Shown in pieces: positions 1 through 11,198 of a stretch of DNA of 64,000 nt. The stretch lies in NCBI GenBank assembly GCA_037176885.1, contig JAWWNJ010000001.1, forward strand, positions 2,666,001 to 2,730,000, written 5' to 3'. Made by a program: the position numbers and the translations under genes. The notes beneath the pieces are model-generated. The model made no database searches. It saw only the letters and a list, made by a program, of their open reading frames with translations, and had not been told where the DNA came from. Each line of letters opens with the position of its first letter. The stretch's first letter is position 1. Origin of the DNA: Favolaschia claudopus. Its lineage: Eukaryota; Basidiomycota; Agaricomycetes; Agaricales; Mycenaceae.

Positions 1-1255
1 AGGGTCAATGATCATTCCAGAAGTTTCGTATGTCAACTCGGGATCCGTCTGAGAAGGGTCTTCGGTGGCTGGCGTCGACGTTGTTGCAGTGTGTATCAAT
101 AATATGCCATCCCCCAGCCTGAACATTAATTCGTGTTGTGCACAGACATGAAAGCCCACCATGCGATCGAAAGGACTCGCGATGTCGTGATTTTTGCACT
201 GAACAAGGGTTTGTCTTCACGAAACACAGTCTTGTCGGTATAGTTAATTCGCCAAATTTTGACATGCCTGTCCGCCTTGTACCACACTGAGTGAGACGCG
301 AACATCTGGGAAGGTTCACGTACTCCGCAGGTTGCTATTAAAGGCAGGCGGGGATGAAATGCCTGCATGCACGTGAGAATAAATACCAATCACGTTGAAG
401 ATAATCTACGGCGCCTAGAACATCCCAGTTGTGGCCGCCAGACCGACCCCCGACGAGCATCTGGAAACAACGGCCGATACCTGTGCCTGCAGAGTCAACC
501 CCGTCTGTTCCGTGAGCTGCACTGGCCATAGCGGGTCCCTCCCAGGGAGGCCAGATGGGATTATCTTCATTCAGAGGTATCTCATGGTCGAGATTGTACA
601 GTCTGCGTATTTTGAGATAGATGAAGGCGGACAGAACCAAAGCCACTTACCTTGTGGTGAAGTCCGCAGAAGTAGTAGCAAAAATATTGGGCAAAGTGGG
701 GTGAACGGCGATCTGTCGCTTCGACTAAGGGCACTGTCACCGCCGTCAACGATTAGCGTACCGAAGTTATCCGCTGGATCGCGTGGCACGTCAAAAAACG
801 AAAAGCTGCATCGAAAGAAAACTTACACCGCCATGTCCGCGAATGTAACCATAGACTTTTCTGTGTTTGACACTAAATACAAAGATTCTTCGATTGTTCG
901 CGACAATAACGAGCGGGTCTGAAAGTTGTGTAGATCTCAAAGCCCATGCCACTTGGGACCTGTCTTGAGGATCGGCTTGTAAATCGGTGTCCAATGGGAA
1001 GCAATACGAGGGTGTCCCATTGGGAAGGAGTATGTATAGCGATTTGCTGTCCACGATAGCAACCGCTGGCGAAAACTCAACCCGTGTAGCCAGCCATCGC
1101 TCAGAGGCCGACACTCGGCCACGAAAAAGGTTGTCCTCGACTCCCTTGACTCCCAAAGCCCAGGGGAAGGGCTGTATAGATGCATTCGTTGAAGATTCGT
1201 TTGAGTAGATAACTTGTTTTGATACATGATATCGCGCGTAAGACGGTGTAGACAT
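1..1255 (-). CDS. EED/ESC-like WD40 protein, polycomb PRC2 subunit candidate (partial)
   Basis: The reading runs leftward off the window edge, so the 3' part of the gene is missing. The start is taken as the ATG at 1255. Exons seen: 827-1255, about 651-724, then from about 640 downward with at least three more short introns. The chain contains WD-repeat pieces: ANNRRIFVFSV, GHGG, AVHPTLPNIFATTSADFT, LYNLDHE, AFHPRLPLIATCG and DRHVKIWRI, followed by RVLSIAWLGDGILLIHTA. Repeat order and spacing match EED/ESC, the WD40 subunit that binds the H3K27 methyltransferase in PRC2, including the insert before the repeat that ends in an ARVLS-type strand. The family call rests on this pattern only. A generic WD40 protein is the alternative. 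It is divergent from the complex I subunit gene starting at 1372. Confidence 0.6.
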
Positions 1256-1371
1256 GAGAGTCGGGAGAAAGACGCGACTGGGTCACCGTCCCAATCGGGC
1301 AAAAACAGCGTCACGCGGCAGTAACGCGTCAGCGGGAAGACCTGCCGCGACACCGCTGTCACACACCCACC
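1256..1371. promoter_or_regulatory. Divergent promoter, WD40 gene / complex I subunit
   Basis: The 116 bp between the two opposing start codons must hold both promoters. It contains one ACGCGT hexamer at 1324-1329. No TATA box is evident. The control logic is inferred only from position. Confidence 0.4.
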
Positions 1372-2071
1372 ATGGAAAGTGGTCCTGCGGCCCAAATCAA
1401 GGAGGCGTTAGCGAAGGCCCTGAGCAAGCCCACACCGAAAGTTAAGGACACCCAATTCCATCCAAAACCAGCCCTCTACAATGCTATGGTATTTGGTTCG
1501 CAGGTAAAGGGAACATTCTTCGGTCCTACTTCCATCTCCAAACAAGTTATCCTAGTCTGCGGTCGCAGGTGTAGTCATTGCGGGTCTTCGGAATGCGCTC
1601 TCTGGTAGAAATGCAGGCTTTATTGCACCGATTGGTCTCTTTGGTACGCTTACAAGTGGTTTCGATTTGGTACTTCTCCCAACATCCAGAAAGCGGTTGT
1701 CGGCGCGTCCTTTGCCTTAACAGAGTCAGCTGTCGCGAACCAGCGTGAAGCCGACGACCCAATAAGTGCAGCCTCAGGTGAGCATCTGTGGTGTATCATC
1801 GGAGGCCCGAAGTTGACAATATGCAGGTGCATGCGCCGCGGGTTTCTTACTCGGATTAAGCAGTAGGTCCTTCCACTTGCAAGATCTTAAACTGATGAAT
1901 CGCACAGCACGATCTTTGCCAATGGCCCTAGGAACGTGCAGTATGATGGGGGCAGCCATGGGTCTGCACAAATACACGAATGGCATGGGCACTCGAGAAC
2001 CAGGCCCTCCAGCCGAGAAAAAATCTTTCTTCAAACCCAATGCTGTTGTAGAAGCAGTGAAACACGAATAA
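1372..2071 (+). CDS. NADH:ubiquinone oxidoreductase 21.3 kDa-type subunit (NDUFA11-like)
   Basis: Five exons fit in frame: 1372-1503, 1556-1643, 1694-1777, 1827-1862 and 1908-2071. All four introns are about 48-55 bp with GT..AG ends. The spliced protein is about 167 residues. It has glycine-rich hydrophobic helices of the Tim17/22/23 type: SAVAGVVIAGLRNALSGRNA, then AVVGASFALTESAVA, GACAAGFLLGLSTRSLPMAL and GTCSMMGAAMGLHKYTNG. That layout is typical of the NDUFA11 / Neurospora 21.3 kDa accessory subunit in the membrane arm of mitochondrial complex I. The charged C-terminus ends AVVEAVKHE. A Tim17-family import protein is the alternative, but the LPMALGTCSMMGA segment favours the complex I subunit. 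It converges with the gene ending at 2115. Confidence 0.72.
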
Positions 2072-2114
2072 AGCAATTATAATGGTATTCTGCTAATTAT
2101 GTTGAGATATACAA

Positions 2115-4049
2115 TTATGCAGAATTCTTCGACGCTTCTGCAGTCGAGATGAGCATCTCATACAATTCCCTGACCTTGTCGTGATGTTTGTCGTAGAATG
2201 CTTCCCAAGATTTTTCCGTTTTACAAGGCGTCTGGGTTCAGTGAGTGATGGCTCAGAAGACGCGAATTTATCCCACCCTTTCAGTAAGAATCTCCCAATG
2301 ATTTCCACCCTCAGCGCCCGCACCATTCGCAAAGAAATGGGCGACAGCACTAAGATCCTGCTCCATGTCGTCTGCACCAGCTCTCGGTTGCTTGGTATCC
2401 GTATTTAAACTCAGCTTCGCCCGTTTTGCAGACGGCTCTGCTTGTCCGTTGGATTGCTGCGATTGCTGGTGCTGTTCTTTACGCCATTGGATAAGAACCC
2501 GCTTCCTGACTTGCTCGATATCTTCGCGCATTGTTTGTGAGATGCGGTGATTCCAGGCCTTGACTGTGTGATGCGGCATCTGTACACTATGTTTAGAGCC
2601 GCTCAAATAAATTAGAACAATCTACCTTGGTGTGGAGTTTGGAGGCGAGCGCAGAATACGACAGTTGCCTATCTCTGGCGAACAGAACCTGACAGTAAGC
2701 CAAAACATACTGTTCTTCCTCCGGGGTATAACGATACTTGGCGCCACCTAGATTGACTCGATTGCTTTCAGGTGGCGGCGAAGGCGAAGGCACACGAGGT
2801 TGGGTCAAACCAGGACTGAGCCTCTCCTTTTTGACAGCGATAACAGCCCGCCCCTCCTCCTTTTGAATTTTACGGCGGTTTGCTCTTCGCAAATTCGCAG
2901 CTTGCTTCTTTTCTTCATCAGTTTTGGCGGGTAGGCGAGGATTTTTGGCTGTCTGACTCGTCTCGTATTTGTATGTAGATGGGTCCAGCAGCGTGTTCTG
3001 TGCAACCGAATCCGACACAAAGGCGGGCTTTACGGGCGTACCATTGGACGATAGCACAGTTTCAAGAAGTGTTTCAAAATCTTTGGATCGATACGAAAGG
3101 ATAGCGAAATTGGCGGTGGTCTTCGTGGAAATTTGACCTCCATTTCTCTGTTGTACGCTGGTCAAGGGATATCACGACCATGAATGAGCAGCTGCACACC
3201 TTGATCTGGTGCACGATATCGGCCCGCTTGTTGACATCGATGGCAACATAAAATGTCAATGGATCTCCAAATTCTGAAGTGAAAATGTGATCTAATGCAG
3301 AGGAAGAACCAGCGGTAGGACCAAACGAGCTCGACGAGTGGCGGAAATCAGCGACCTTGCCCTTGCCCTTCTGATCCGTGGAAGATCGTTGCATATGACT
3401 GACCGAGGAAAATTGCGGGGTAGACGAGGGAGGTGGCGCAGAGTGATCGTGGGCCGGAGGAATGAGATTTGGAGGCTGAGAATAAATCGACTGATTCTGC
3501 GATTCCACGTCTTGCATCAAAAACGGGCCCACAGGCGCGCCGTTCTGGATCCCTGGAGCCAACGGAAGGCCGCCGTTCCATGTTTGAGGATAGAGTCCGC
3601 GCTGCTGCAGGAAATCATACAAAGCCATTTGGAGATTTGCTTGGAAATTTGGATCAGCCAGGCTGTCGTTCCCGACCACTTGTTGTTGCATCTGGGGGGG
3701 TTGAAAATTATAGAATGGGGTCTGCGCGCCATTTTGTTGAGAAAATTGCGGTATCTGGTTGACAAAACCCGGGGGAGCTGCTGGAATATTGCTCGGGAAC
3801 AACGATTCATTCATTCCGGATGGTTGTTGGGAGGAATAGAGCACCGAATGGTCGTTAGAAACCGCATTGAACGAGATATTTGACGGGTGGATGGTGGTTC
3901 CCGATTGGACAGGGGACACTCTGGGGGTGGGCAGAGAACTTGACAGTTCTATAAATTGATTCGTTGCCAGATAGTATGCAACTCACTTTTCGAGATCCTC
4001 AAGAACAATAGAAGGATCGTCTTTGGCCAAACATTCTCCCCATTGATCC
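2115..4049 (-). CDS. BRCT + Myb protein, Rap1 (telomere-binding)-like; 5' end unresolved
   Basis: The first exon recognised is 3997-4049 (QWGECLAKDDPSIVLEDLE). It joins a long exon with a Gln/Pro/Ser-rich stretch, then a BRCT-like fold (LTFYVAIDVNKRADIVHQI, RNGGQISTKTTANFAILSY, FVSDSVAQNTLLD), a basic linker, and a Myb-like domain (YRYTPEEEQYVLAYCQVLF ... PHHTVKAWNHRI). The PHHT..W..R signature is characteristic of the Rap1 Myb domain. The C-terminal exon ends at the TAA at 2115. Rap1 proteins act in telomere capping and gene regulation. The long exon has no suitable ATG near its 5' end, which implies upstream coding exon(s), and I could not place the start codon. The junction into the last exon is also uncertain. 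A non-telomeric BRCT/Myb factor remains possible. Confidence 0.58.
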
Positions 4050-4057
4050 TGTAAGGG

Positions 4058-4318
4058 ATGAACGTACGAAGTTTGTTTCCAAAGGACGGCCAACCTTTTC
4101 TCTCAGAAGTCTCCCCGCTGACAAGCATTTACCTACCCATGCAGACTGAAACCGGATTAATGTCGATGAAAGAATTGGACAAAATTATGGCATACTTCAA
4201 GCACCCGTTTTTCGGCACCCCAGTTGCGGATGAAATGTTGACCGGAGGCATTGGCGCCTTGCACCAAGATGAAATCCGCAAGCTAGCTCGTCTTCAGCTA
4301 GATCCTGTCTGCGAATGA
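4058..4318 (+). CDS. Unassigned 86-codon open frame
   Basis: An open frame from ATG at 4058 to TGA at 4318. Its second half (KELDKIMAYFKHPFFGTPVA, then GALHQDEIRKLARLQL) looks protein-like. I do not recognise a family. It lies head-to-head with the 5' region of the Rap1-like gene. It could be a small gene, the end of a spliced gene, or a remnant. A canonical donor (GTAAGG) near 4035 and an acceptor at 4144 would allow an alternative exon join. Confidence 0.25.
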   Translation: MNVRSLFPKDGQPFLSEVSPLTSIYLPMQTETGLMSMKELDKIMAYFKHPFFGTPVADEMLTGGIGALHQDEIRKLARLQLDPVCE

Positions 4319-4861
4319 GGGTTTACGAAACCTTGGGATCCGACGCAATAGAAGCGCCTTGACTCTAACAAGCGCTGTGAGATGAGTGGCTTGATCAGGC
4401 AACAGGAAACCGAACCTTCAGTAAGCGAATGAGTTTTGGATGATGTATGCAGTCTGGATCGACGAAGAAAGGGATACTGCGGTTTTCAGCGTCTACGAAT
4501 ATCTGGGAGAGAACGGCATCCATCAACAAGTTCAGAGACAAGCGTGTGTTGTGCGAGCAAACAATAGTCGCGAAATTTCAAAGCCCGCTTCCCGAGTGAC
4601 GGTAAACGTTGTCGGTCAAAGACATGATTCAAGGACAACAGTCGACTACGAGCTATATATGTATCTGCTTGCAAGTCACAACCATGATAGCGTTGAGGGC
4701 GAATGGCGCTTTCGGACTCATATTTATAATGGCTCAAAAGTCGCAAAAGATACAAATCCACGCAAGAATTGCGCAAATGAAAAGTTCGTTTCACATCATA
4801 CTGCATATTGTCATAGGGCCTAGGTACGATGATAGCACGAATACGGAAACAAAGAGACCGC
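4319..4861. other. Intergenic, no confident gene
   Basis: This lies between the unassigned frame and the stop codon of RPS16. It probably includes the RPS16 3' untranslated region. A plus-strand frame at 4440-4823 shows no family resemblance. I see nothing else. Confidence 0.4.
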
Positions 4862-5406
4862 TTAACGGTAACTGAAGGGTAGGTAAGAACAAAAATCCAA
4901 AGACGATTCGAGTTGTGGTCAACACACCTCTTTTGCCTGCGAGCACGAGCACCTCCACCACCAAATTTCTTAGGCTCCATCCGTCTAGGATCGGCGATCA
5001 AGAGTGTTCGGTCATAGTCGACCAGGGTTTTCTTCAGGCTGATGGCGTGTGCGGCGTCGATGTATTTGGCATGGTACGCGACGAGAGCCTTTGCAATGGC
5101 TTGGCGGATCGCATACACCTGAGATGTGTGCCCACCACCCTTGACCCGGACACGGATGTCGAGGGGTGCGTATTCGTCCTCGCCAACAACAAGAATGGGC
5201 TCGTAGATTTTGAGACGCAGAATCTCGGGCTGAACGAGATTTATGGGGGAGCCGTTGATGCGGATGAGGCCACGGCCTTCCCGGGCGTGAGCGACGGCGG
5301 TGGCGGTCTGCACAACAGTTAAAATTTCTATGAGTTTCGAGTGTAACAAGTCGAAACTTGCCTTCTTTTTACCAAACGTTTGGACGGCCTTTACTGACGA
5401 GGCCAT
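4862..5406 (-). CDS. RPS16: Cytosolic ribosomal protein uS9 (S16)
   Basis: Three exons: 5362-5406 ([15 protein letters not shown]), 4928-5307, and 4862-4871, which adds only the last codons SYR and the stop. The product is 144 residues, the usual length for eukaryotic S16. Family motifs are present: [61 protein letters not shown]. The protein sits in the head of the 40S subunit with its C-terminal tail near the P site. The first intron (5308-5361) starts with GC (GCAAGT) rather than GT. Reading through it would insert 18 codons absent from the family. It shares a roughly 200 bp divergent promoter with the mitochondrial ribosomal gene at 5610. Confidence 0.96.
5308..5361 (-). other. GC-AG intron 1 of RPS16
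   Basis: On the coding strand the intron reads AAGAAG|GCAAGT ... TTGTGCAG|ACC. GC at the donor is the only option that joins FGKKK to TATAVAHA as the family requires. The remainder of the donor matches consensus closely, as is usual for GC-AG introns. Confidence 0.88.
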
Positions 5407-5609
5407 TTTAGGGAAGGGGCTGAGAAGTGTGTGTTATAATACCGCAGACGACGAGGACGCGAAAACTTACTCGGTCTTGAAGAGGAAGTCGAGGGTGGGA
5501 ACTGGACAGCTGAGCGCAGCCACAATACGTGACATTGCCATCATTACAGCATCTGATTTTATCAATATTGTGACATCGTCGCAGAAGTTGTTCTGAATCT
5601 TCGTATTTC
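5407..5609. promoter_or_regulatory. Bidirectional promoter, RPS16 / uL4m
   Basis: The 203 bp between the start codons of a cytosolic and a mitochondrial ribosomal protein gene. Both upstream regions overlap here, so shared control is plausible. I recognise no specific binding site. Confidence 0.5.
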
Positions 5610-6470
5610 ATGCTGAGAGCGGCGAGACGGTCGATTGGACGCGTTGCAGCACCGTCAGCCCCAAATGCACGCGTCCCACGACGTCCCCCTACCCCCACTC
5701 CCTCTGAGGCGCCATTGGTGACTGGTAAGCGACGCACATAACTCCACTTCTGAATCCTTTTCTCATGATACTCAGCGACACCTGTGACCTCTCCAATTTA
5801 CCTTGCTCTCACCGCGCCTTTCAAAGTGGTGACAGGAGACCCTTCACACAAGTCTAATCTCGTTGTTCTAAACCCAACCGTTTTCAATCACCCCATTCGC
5901 CGAGACATTCTTCACCTCTGCGTCACTCACTACCGCGACTCTCTACGGCAGGGCTCTGCCAACACTAAGACCCGAGGAGAACGAGCGGGAACTGGACGAA
6001 AACCCTACAAGCAGAAGGGCGGCGGTATAGCCCGTGCAGGTGATCTTCGCAGTCCCATTCAACACGGAGGTGGTGTCGCTTTCGGCCCAAAGCCCCGCGA
6101 CTTTTCAACAAAATTGCCCCGGAAGGTCGTCCAGATGGGCATGCGTGTTGCTCTCAGTCTCAAGGTGAAGGACAGCCTTCTTGGCGTTATGTCGTCCATG
6201 GACTGGCCGAACGGAAAGACCAAACACTTGTCTCAAAAGATTGACGAGTTAGGTTTGCGTCGGACCCTCTTTGTGACTGGGGAGGAGCCGTCTGTGCTCT
6301 TGGAGAGAGCAATGCGAAACATACCGTTGACCAAACTAACGAGGCTCGACCAACTCACGGTTTACGAGCTGCTCCAATGGTCAAGGGTGGTTATGGATAC
6401 CAAAGCAATAGATATCATCGAGCACACGCTCGCTAAAGATGTACCGTCTCGAGCTTTGACAAGAACATAA
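5610..6470 (+). CDS. Mitochondrial large-subunit ribosomal protein uL4m
   Basis: Two exons: 5610-5724 and 5776-6470, joined after a GTAAGC..CAG intron of 51 bp, giving 269 residues. The first exon is Arg/Ala/Ser/Pro-rich (MLRAARRSIGRVAAPSAPNA), as expected of a mitochondrial presequence. The rest carries the L4 core: VFNHPIRRDILHLCVTHYRD, KTRGERAGTGRKPYKQKGGG, HGGGVAFGPKPRDFS and a C-terminal Rossmann-like half (RRTLFVTGEEPSVLLERAM). uL4 binds 23S-type rRNA and lines the exit tunnel of the mitoribosome. The length fits fungal Yml6-type proteins. Confidence 0.9.
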
Positions 6471-6501
6471 TTTGGGGATGCGGAATACGCTTGTACAGCT
6501 C

Positions 6502-8030
6502 TCACCACCATCCGTCACCGTCGTCGTCGTCGTCGAAGTAATCTTCATCTTCCTCGAATCCATTCTCGAAACCATCATACTCATAGTCCCAACTGTCCCC
6601 GCCGAAGGCTTCAAATTCACCACCGCCCGAAAAGTCAGAATACACCTCTTCATCATCGTCTTCCCATTCCTCCCCCAAACCCGTGCCTCCTATGAGGCCC
6701 CATAGGTCGTCAGAAAATCTGACATCGTGATCGGTGATGGGAGGGATGTGGCCTTTCTGGTCAACGGGGAATTCAAGTGTGAGGCGCGGACGATGCTCGA
6801 GCAGCTTCTGCAGCCACGAGTAATCATTGGGGTCGTCGTACCAAAAGTCGCAGCGGACAGTATTCAGGTGTGACCACGGTAACGCCCCATTCTCGTCAGG
6901 GGCCGTCAACGATTCCACACCGTCGATGTCTTTCAACCTCAAACAGGTTATATTGGGAACAGCACGGTAGAGTGCTGGGTTGGAGGCCGGAAAATTCATG
7001 TCCCGTAAACAGAGCGTTTTGAGGGCTGGGAACGATTTCCCGGAAAACTCTCCGTAGTCAGCTCTAGAGCCAACGATCTCCAGATATTCAAGATTTGGCA
7101 TGGATAGGAAGGAAAGCAATGGCTGGTGGTGTTAAGTTCTCATTCACACATCAAAGGGTCAAGCATCATGCTTACTTGCACACCAGTCAGGGTGAGGTCG
7201 GAATTGGTGAATCCCACAGCAAAATATCGTACAGACGGCGCTTCGATCGTGACTCGGTTTGAGATGACCGGCTCAGAAAACGTTTCGGATGAAAATCGGT
7301 CCTGAAGTTGAGGCAAAGCGAGAGTAATCAGGTTCGGTGAACCTATGAAGGGATCATAAGTTATTGCTTGTGAATGGACGAATAAAAAAAACCTTGAATA
7401 AGGTTTCGAAACTCTTCATAAGTACAATCCAAGCGTAATATATTTAATCTCGTGAGATTCGGTAACGGTGCAAGACAGCCCACACAACCGCGCAATGTGA
7501 GGGAACGCAACGCGTCCGATGCACCAAGCAGGAGAGGGCAGTGGCCGTAGCATGGACTTTGCTCGTATGGAAGGACGTGCACTTCGGATAGGTATGGTGT
7601 GGCAATGTTGATGATCTCTTGCAGGAGTGGTTTTACTTCACCCGACGATGAACCGCGAACTGTGAGTTTTCGCCAACGAGCAACCGCAAGACTTTGAATG
7701 ACTTCGGGGGAGATGCTACCCATGACGTTAAAGTAGACAGACACGTCGAGCAGGCAAGATTTGGAGCGCTCGACAAAGAGCTTGACTCCATCCAAGTCGC
7801 GAAAGTATTTGATACAGAACCGCGACCAAAGAATTGGCGAATTTACAACAAGGTCACGCAGGGCTTTACAGATGCTGGGGACGTGGATTGTCAAAGTCGG
7901 CAACGGTGTTAGACCGCGACGCGTACGGAGACAAACGAAGCACGGCGGGAAAGGTGTCCCCGATATCGGCAATGAAGGTCATGAAGATCTTGACCGTTAT
8001 TTCAGGCGGGAGAGTGAGGAGGGTGGTCAT
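6502..8030 (-). CDS. F-box/leucine-rich protein with very acidic C-terminus
   Basis: Four exons read leftward from ATG at 8030. The N-terminus is an F-box (LLTLPPEITVKIFMTFIADI, then after an intron SPSICKALRDLVVNSPILW). It is followed by irregular leucine-rich repeats (LRSLTLRGCVGCLAPLPNLT; FPALKTLCLRDMNFP; NITCLRLKDIDGVESL). The last about 60 residues are dominated by Asp, Glu, Gly and aromatic residues and end DDDDDGDGWW. F-box proteins recruit targets to SCF ubiquitin ligases through Skp1. This architecture belongs to the large, fast-evolving F-box families of mushroom-forming fungi, so the substrate cannot be inferred. Confidence 0.8.
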
Positions 8031-8247
8031 GGCAGAAAGCAAGAAGACACGAGACGTATTCACTTCACAAACAGCAAATCGAACGCTGCAGATTTGTCGC
8101 GTGTGCAGACAGACACACAGTGTGTGACACAGTACGCGCACATGTGACCGAGATGGGTCATCGAGCCCGTGGGAAATAAACATCTGATTCTTTTGTTTTG
8201 TCAGGAACCACGACGCACCTTTCGACAGAATCCAATCTACTACAGTC

Positions 8248-9525
8248 ATGTCCCAAGCATCACAGCAAGACTTTGAAGAAGAGCAGCACCACTCTGGACC
8301 CATCCTCATCAACAAGCTGCAGGAGGCCGGCATAAATGCAAACGACATCAAGAAACTCATGGACGCAGGGCTCCACACCATCGAGTCTGTAGCCTACACC
8401 CCTCGCAAACATCTCGTCGCTATCAAAGGCATTTCTGAGCAGAAGGCTGACAAAATCATTGCCGAAGGTGAGTATTTTCAGTCTGGACACTGCCATACCT
8501 CTGAGCGACGTACAGCGACGAAGATCATCCCGATGGGCTTCCAGACTGCCACCGAGGTACATGCGAACCGCTCTGAGCTCGTGCACATTACGACCGGTTC
8601 CAAACAACTTGACGCTCTTCTCGGAGGTGCGTCTCTTATGTTTAGTCCTCTGCCTCGCGCCTGACTGATACCTTCTACCAGGTGGAATCGAGACCGGCGC
8701 AATTACCGAGATGTTTGGCGAGTTCCGCACGGGCAAGTCGCAGCTCTGCCACACACTGGCCGTAACTTGTCAGCTGCCGGGAAGTATGGGTGGCGGCGAA
8801 GGCAAATGCCTCTATATCGACACTGAGGGCACGTTCCGCCCTGTTCGTCTCCTGGCTGTTGCTGAACGCTTCGGCTTGAATGGGGAGGAGGTGCTCGATA
8901 ACGTCGCATACGCCCGTGCATACAACGCCGACCACCAGAATCAGCTTCTTGCCTCTGCAGCTGGTCTCATGGCCGAGTCGCGGTAAGTGACGCGTCTCTT
9001 TCGATAGTACTCTTCCCAATGAACTATCTTAACCCTCTAGCTTCTGCTTGCTCATCGTGGACTCGTGTACCGCTCTCTACCGCACTGACTTCAGTGGACG
9101 AGGCGAGTTGTCGAACCGTCAGAATCATCTTGGAAAGTTCCTGCACACCCTGCAACGTTTGGCTGATGAGGTGCGTTTTGGTAACTTCTACGGACGCGTC
9201 CACCGGGCCTCACGCCCATTCCAGTTCGGTATTGCTGTTGTTGTGACGAACCAGGTCATGTCGAGCCCTGAGGCAAATCCTACCGGGCATAGTGAGAAGA
9301 AACCTATTGGTGGCAACATTATGGCTCATGCATCCACTACGCGGTACGTAGCTCTACCAGAAACAATGCATACAACTAAGTTTGTGGTTTCTCAGACTGC
9401 AGCTCAGGAAGGGGCGGGGCAATAATCGCATTTGCAAGATTTATGATTCGCCTTGTTTGCCGGAGATGGAAACTTCATTCGCGATCTTGAGCAGAGGTAT
9501 TGATGATCCAGAAGAGGAGGCTTGA
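8248..9525 (+). CDS. RAD51: RAD51 recombinase
   Basis: Six exons (8248-8467, 8516-8626, 8682-8982, 9041-9170, 9225-9343, 9396-9525) add up to exactly 337 codons, so 336 residues against about 339 in human. The N-terminal helix-hairpin-helix region ([35 protein letters not shown]) precedes the RecA core. Walker A reads GEFRTGKSQ and Walker [13 protein letters not shown]. Also present are [38 protein letters not shown] and the C-terminal [20 protein letters not shown]. The canonical Walker A of Rad51 is GEFRTGKTQ, so the last position is Ser instead of Thr, a conservative change. The protein forms filaments on single-stranded DNA and carries out strand exchange in homologous recombination. Confidence 0.97.
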
Positions 9526-9781
9526 GCGACCTTTTTGTTGTTGTTCTTAGTCTAAGAGCTGGATTATTGTATGCTATCGGACAGCCGGGACAGGTCGCTA
9601 ATATGTAGTAATGGATTGGCAATGTAATACAAGTTGGCATTTGCTCATGCAATTCTAATTAAGAGAAACTCCAGTTGAATGGCGAAAAACACCCAGTTGA
9701 GTGGGCTACAGCAGCTACAGGCTAATACACAGGCGGAAACCGTCCGTCGTCGGTATTTAGGTTTTGGGCTTGAAGCCGATT

Positions 9782-11198
9782 TTAGGCGAGGAAGCGGGTG
9801 AGAATGTTGGCGGGGGTGTTGCTGATACGCTCCCGAAGCATTGCGACTTCCTGCATACTGACGTCCGCAATGTCAGCCATGAGGTAGGCAACTTCGCCTT
9901 TTGAGTCAGAGTATTGCTTCTCGACGTTGTACGGCGAAAGCGCCTCGTTTACTTGCTTCAGCACACCAGGCTGGTTTCTGTGTACATGGCAAACGCGAAT
10001 ATAGTCGCCGCGTTCCTGGGTCATCGCGCGCAGGTCTACCTCGGGGAAGTTGACAGATCCTACGGTGGAGCCGTAGTCCAAATAACGCGTGAGCGACTGT
10101 GCAACCTCCTCCCCAATCAACCGTTGTGCCTCTTCCGTCGAGCCGCCGATGTGCGGCGTGAGGATGACATTGGGGAGACCACGAAGAATAGTAGCCCAAG
10201 GGTTGAGCTGGTCGTCGAATGGGGCGCCGTTTGAGCCAGGTTCAGCGGGATACACGTCGATGGCGGCACCGGCAAGGTGCTTGGACTTGAGCGCGTCAAT
10301 GAGGGCGGGAATATCGACAACCTTGCCGCGCGAGTTGTTAAGGAGATATGCGCCCTTCTTCATGAGGGCCAACTGAGGTTGTGCAATCATATTGATCGTC
10401 TCAGGTAGCTCGGGGACGTGAAGGCTGACAAAATCTGATTCGGCGAGCAAGACGGAAAGCGATTCCACTTGGCGCGCAGACCCGAGGGGCATGATGTTGA
10501 GAACGTCATAGAAGATAACGCGGATGCCAAAAGCTTCTGCAAGAACAGAGAGTTGCGAGCCAATGTGACCATAGCCTACGATGCCAAGGGTCTTTCCGCG
10601 AACCTCCCAGCACCCTTTCGACTGTTTATTCCAAACGCCGTGTCGGAGTTCGTGCGCTCGCTCAAAGAGTTGGCGCGAGAGGGCCACAAGCTCGCCCATG
10701 ACTAGCTCTGCGACGGAGCGCGAATTGGAGAATGGAGAGTTGAATACGGGGATGCCGGCCTGGGCGGCGGCAGGAAGATCCACCTGGTTGGTGCCAATGC
10801 AGAAGCATCCGATAACCAGGAGCTATACGATACGGAGGATGAGAACAAGACGCGCGAGACACGCGTGAACTGACCTTCGAGGCGGCTTTGATCACTCGAG
10901 CAGTAATTTTTGTTTTACTGCGTATGCCGATTGCGTGGTAGCTGGGCAGAGCAGCAATGAGCTCGTCCTCAGACATTGCTTTTACGTGGTGATCGACATG
11001 GAAGCCCTGTGCGCGGAAGGCGGCGACAGCGTCTTGACTGATGTTTTCAAGGAGCAAAAGACGAAGATCAATGTTTTCGACTGGGTGAAGAACTTTGACT
11101 TTTATTTGTGGGGAATTTAAAGGGAAAGAAGACGTGGGGGAGGCGGAGGCAGCTACAGTATTGCTGCTGCGAGCAGGAATTGGGATGGGCGAGGACAT
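9782..11198 (-). CDS. D-3-phosphoglycerate dehydrogenase
   Basis: Two exons, 10875-11198 and 9782-10822, give 454 residues (yeast Ser33 has 469). The ATG at 11198 is chosen because the frame further upstream has only non-ATG codons. Visible motifs: nucleotide-binding GIVGYGHIGSQLSVLAEA, FCIGTNQVDL, FNSPFSNSRSVAEL, NNSRGKVVDI, AAIDVYPAEP, and the catalytic PHIGGSTEEAQ. A C-terminal ACT domain follows (HRNQPGVLKQVNEALSP, EVAYLMADI). The enzyme oxidises 3-phosphoglycerate to phosphohydroxypyruvate, the first step of serine synthesis. The ACT domain is the usual site of serine feedback. The upstream region shared with HIS7 has a Gcn4-type site. Confidence 0.95.

Noticed and set aside
3338..3883. 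Long plus-strand frame of 181 codons
   Set aside because: Antisense to the Rap1-like gene's Gln/Pro-rich exon; composition (Arg/Ile/Leu-rich) is a shadow of that exon.
4440..4823. 127-codon plus-strand frame
   Set aside because: Overlaps the likely 3' UTR of RPS16 and shows no family features.
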